DNA from: an uncultured Nitrospinaceae bacterium
GTDB taxonomy: Bacteria > Nitrospinota > Nitrospinia > Nitrospinales > VA-1
Reading direction: 5' to 3'
NCBI GenBank assembly: GCA_913043155.1
Contig: CAJWLY010000062.1
Span: 1 to 7,998, forward strand
Length of the DNA stretch: 7,998 nucleotides
Made by a program: the position numbers and the translations under genes. Every line of letters begins with the position of its first letter. Position 1 is the first letter of the stretch. Positions 6,458-7,998 of this stretch are shown here, in pieces. A model generated the notes under the pieces. The model worked only from the letters and a program-made list of their open reading frames with translations. It was not told the DNA's origin and searched no databases.

Positions 6458-7086
6458 TGATCGCCGTAATCGATTACGGCATGGGCAATCTTCGTTCGGT
6501 GCAGAAGGCCCTGGAAACCGTGGGCGCTCGCGCGATCTTGACCCACGATCCGGAAGAAATCCTCAATGCCGATTCGGTTGTCCTTCCCGGCGTAGGTGCG
6601 TTCAAGGACTGCATGGCTAACCTGAAGCGACTGGGACTCGTCGACCCCGTCCGCGCATCAATCGAAAGTGGAAAACCTTTTCTCGGTATTTGCCTCGGAC
6701 TCCAGCTCTTGTTTGAAGAAAGCGAGGAATTTGGACCTGTTCATGGGCTCGGTATCCTTCCAGGAAAAGTTGTGCGCTTTCCTGAAGGGTGTTCCGAAAC
6801 AGAAAGTGGGGCGCCGATGAAAATTCCGCACATGGGCTGGAACAGCGTCGAAGTGAAAAAGAAAGACCCGTTATTCAAAGTGGTACCCGATCACTCCTAT
6901 TTTTATTTTGTGCACTCCTATTACGTGATTCCCGAAGACCCAACCATGGTGGCGACTACCACCCGCTACGGGGTTGAGTTTGTGTCCGGTATACAGCACG
7001 AGAACATTTACGCGTTTCAATTTCATCCAGAAAAGAGTCAGACTTTGGGTCTGTCTCTCCTCGAGCGATTTTCGCGTCTCAATTGA
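6457..7086 (+). CDS. hisH: Imidazole glycerol phosphate synthase, glutaminase subunit
   Basis: Class-I glutamine amidotransferase subunit that releases ammonia from glutamine and channels it to HisF, which makes IGP and AICAR in histidine biosynthesis. The 209 residues match the family. The N-terminus IAVIDYGMGNLRSV is diagnostic, PGVGAF (45-49 region) forms part of the active site, the nucleophile is Cys79 in GICLGLQLL, and the triad is completed by His190 and Glu192 in QFHPEKS. PHMGWN (124-129) is also typical of HisH. The ATG shares one base with the hisB stop (TAATG) and has AAGGGA 8 bases upstream. HisB uses the product of the HisH/HisF reaction, so the two genes form a pathway pair. HisF and HisA, common neighbours of hisH, are absent from the visible sequence. 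Confidence 0.96.
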   Translation: MIAVIDYGMGNLRSVQKALETVGARAILTHDPEEILNADSVVLPGVGAFKDCMANLKRLGLVDPVRASIESGKPFLGICLGLQLLFEESEEFGPVHGLGILPGKVVRFPEGCSETESGAPMKIPHMGWNSVEVKKKDPLFKVVPDHSYFYFVHSYYVIPEDPTMVATTTRYGVEFVSGIQHENIYAFQFHPEKSQTLGLSLLERFSRLN

Positions 7087-7998
7087 ACCCGTTAGGCAAC
7101 AAATCCCCGTCCTACATGCGTGGTATTTTGATGGTGATGGTGACCCTGTCGCTTTGGGGGGTTCTTCCGATTTTTCTCAAGGTTGCCCTTAACCAATTTT
7201 CTGCCGGCACGATTGCCTGGTTCCGGTTCCTCTTTTCTTTCATTATCCTGTTAGCGTTCCTTTCAGTTTTCCGTTCTGGTGGCAGGGAAATTTTGAAACG
7301 TCCACCCCTTCTGGGAGTTTTCGGTGGTGTGGCGCTAGCGGGGAATTATTATGGCATGACCCAGGGGGTCCATTTCAGCGGACCTTCCAATGCGGCGATC
7401 CTAATTCAAGTCGCGCCTATCCTTCTGGTTGTCGCCGGAATCGTGATCTTCCGCGAATCCGTGAGCCGGAGACAAATTATAGGAATGGCTGTGGCTGCGG
7501 CCGGATTCTTTCTGTTTTACTTAGACCGAGCGGGAGATGCTACTGACCCAAGCCTTTACGCTCTGGCCAACGGGTGGGTACTTTTTGGAGCGGTAGTCTG
7601 GGCGTTGTATATGATTTTTCAAAAACGGTTGAGTACCCGGTTCGAGGCGCAGTCCCTCAATCTCCTCGTGTACGGTGCGGCAGCGGTAGCGCTAGTGCCG
7701 CTGGTGGAATGGAATGAGTTCAACAATAGCAACGCTGCCGGATGGATCGTTCTGATCTTTCTGGGGATGAACACGCTCCTTGCCTATGGAGCGCTGGCCG
7801 AAGCGGTGGAGCGCGTTCCCTTAAGCCTCATCAGCATTCTTATCACGCTTAATCCGCTCATCACCTTGGCGGGTATGTGGGTGTTGAACACGTTTTGGGT
7901 TGAGTCGCTTCCCGCAGAAAATATTGGTTGGACAGGCTACCTTGGCGGGGCTGTGGCTGTTGGTGGGGTTACCTTGGTGGTTTCTTCACAGAAAAGCT
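7083..7998 (+). CDS. EamA/DMT-family membrane transporter, 3' end outside window
   Basis: Ten-helix inner-membrane transporter of the drug/metabolite superfamily. I translated 305 codons with no stop before the right edge; EamA proteins usually have about 290-310 residues, so the gene is nearly complete. Two EamA repeats are visible: TLSLWGVLPIFLKVAL begins the first (about 21-36), and NGWVLFGAVVWALYMIFQKRL begins the second (about 163-183). Typical features are NYYGMTQGVHFSGPSNAAIL (88-107) and APILLVVAGIVIFRESVSRRQIIGM (111-135) in the first half, and SLISILITLNPLITLAG (248-264) in the second. I chose TTG 7083, which overlaps the hisH TGA by 3 bases within TTGA; the alternative is ATG 7116, just before the first helix. 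Neither has a good Shine-Dalgarno. Relatives export amino acids, metabolites or drugs; the substrate here is unknown. Confidence 0.85.
   Translation, partial: MNPLGNKSPSYMRGILMVMVTLSLWGVLPIFLKVALNQFSAGTIAWFRFLFSFIILLAFLSVFRSGGREILKRPPLLGVFGGVALAGNYYGMTQGVHFSGPSNAAILIQVAPILLVVAGIVIFRESVSRRQIIGMAVAAAGFFLFYLDRAGDATDPSLYALANGWVLFGAVVWALYMIFQKRLSTRFEAQSLNLLVYGAAAVALVPLVEWNEFNNSNAAGWIVLIFLGMNTLLAYGALAEAVERVPLSLISILITLNPLITLAGMWVLNTFWVESLPAENIGWTGYLGGAVAVGGVTLVVSSQKS

Noticed and set aside
1..7998. CRISPR arrays, insertion sequences, tRNA or rRNA genes, toxin-antitoxin or phage-defence genes
   Set aside because: I saw no regularly spaced repeats, transposase motifs, cloverleaf sequences or defence-type proteins. 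The window is occupied by recognisable metabolic and transport genes with only short gaps.

Overview
The window reads as ordinary bacterial chromosome with densely packed core-metabolism genes, base composition that looks balanced by eye, and no mobile elements, CRISPR arrays, tRNAs or rRNAs that I could see. The gene content (MEP-pathway isoprenoid genes, histidine and arginine biosynthesis, a NhaD-type sodium/proton antiporter) suggests a free-living Gram-negative bacterium that meets sodium, possibly a marine or sediment lineage of the deltaproteobacterial or Nitrospinota kind. That placement is inferred from gene content and protein flavour and is not proven.

Layout. On the minus strand, positions 1-857 hold the N-terminal 285 codons of an acetylornithine aminotransferase (argD-like) that runs off the left edge. 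After a 221-base gap comes a complete NhaD-type antiporter gene (1079-2404, minus). A 409-base divergent intergenic region (2405-2813) follows. It carries an inverted repeat near nhaD, a plausible sigma70-type promoter for the rightward genes, and an unusual ispA leader. On the plus strand come ispA (2814-3704), a 163-base gap, and then a tightly packed run: dxs (3868-5877), hisB (5870-6457), hisH (6457-7086) and an EamA/DMT-family transporter (from about 7083, leaving the right edge). Each of these last four genes overlaps the next by 1 to 8 bases.

How the genes work together. Dxs makes 1-deoxy-D-xylulose 5-phosphate, which enters the MEP pathway. IspA condenses the resulting C5 units into farnesyl diphosphate, so these two genes belong to one process. 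HisB (imidazoleglycerol-phosphate dehydratase) and HisH (glutaminase subunit of IGP synthase) act at neighbouring steps of histidine biosynthesis. HisA and HisF are not visible here, and the position after hisH is taken by a transporter gene. The transporter's substrate cannot be read from sequence.

I did not find a convincing undescribed system. The points most worth a second look are the ispA leader, where a strong Shine-Dalgarno sequence sits too far from the TTG start but an A/T hairpin could bring it close; a repeat-bearing polar C-terminal tail on Dxs; and a two-turn inverted repeat just upstream of nhaD.
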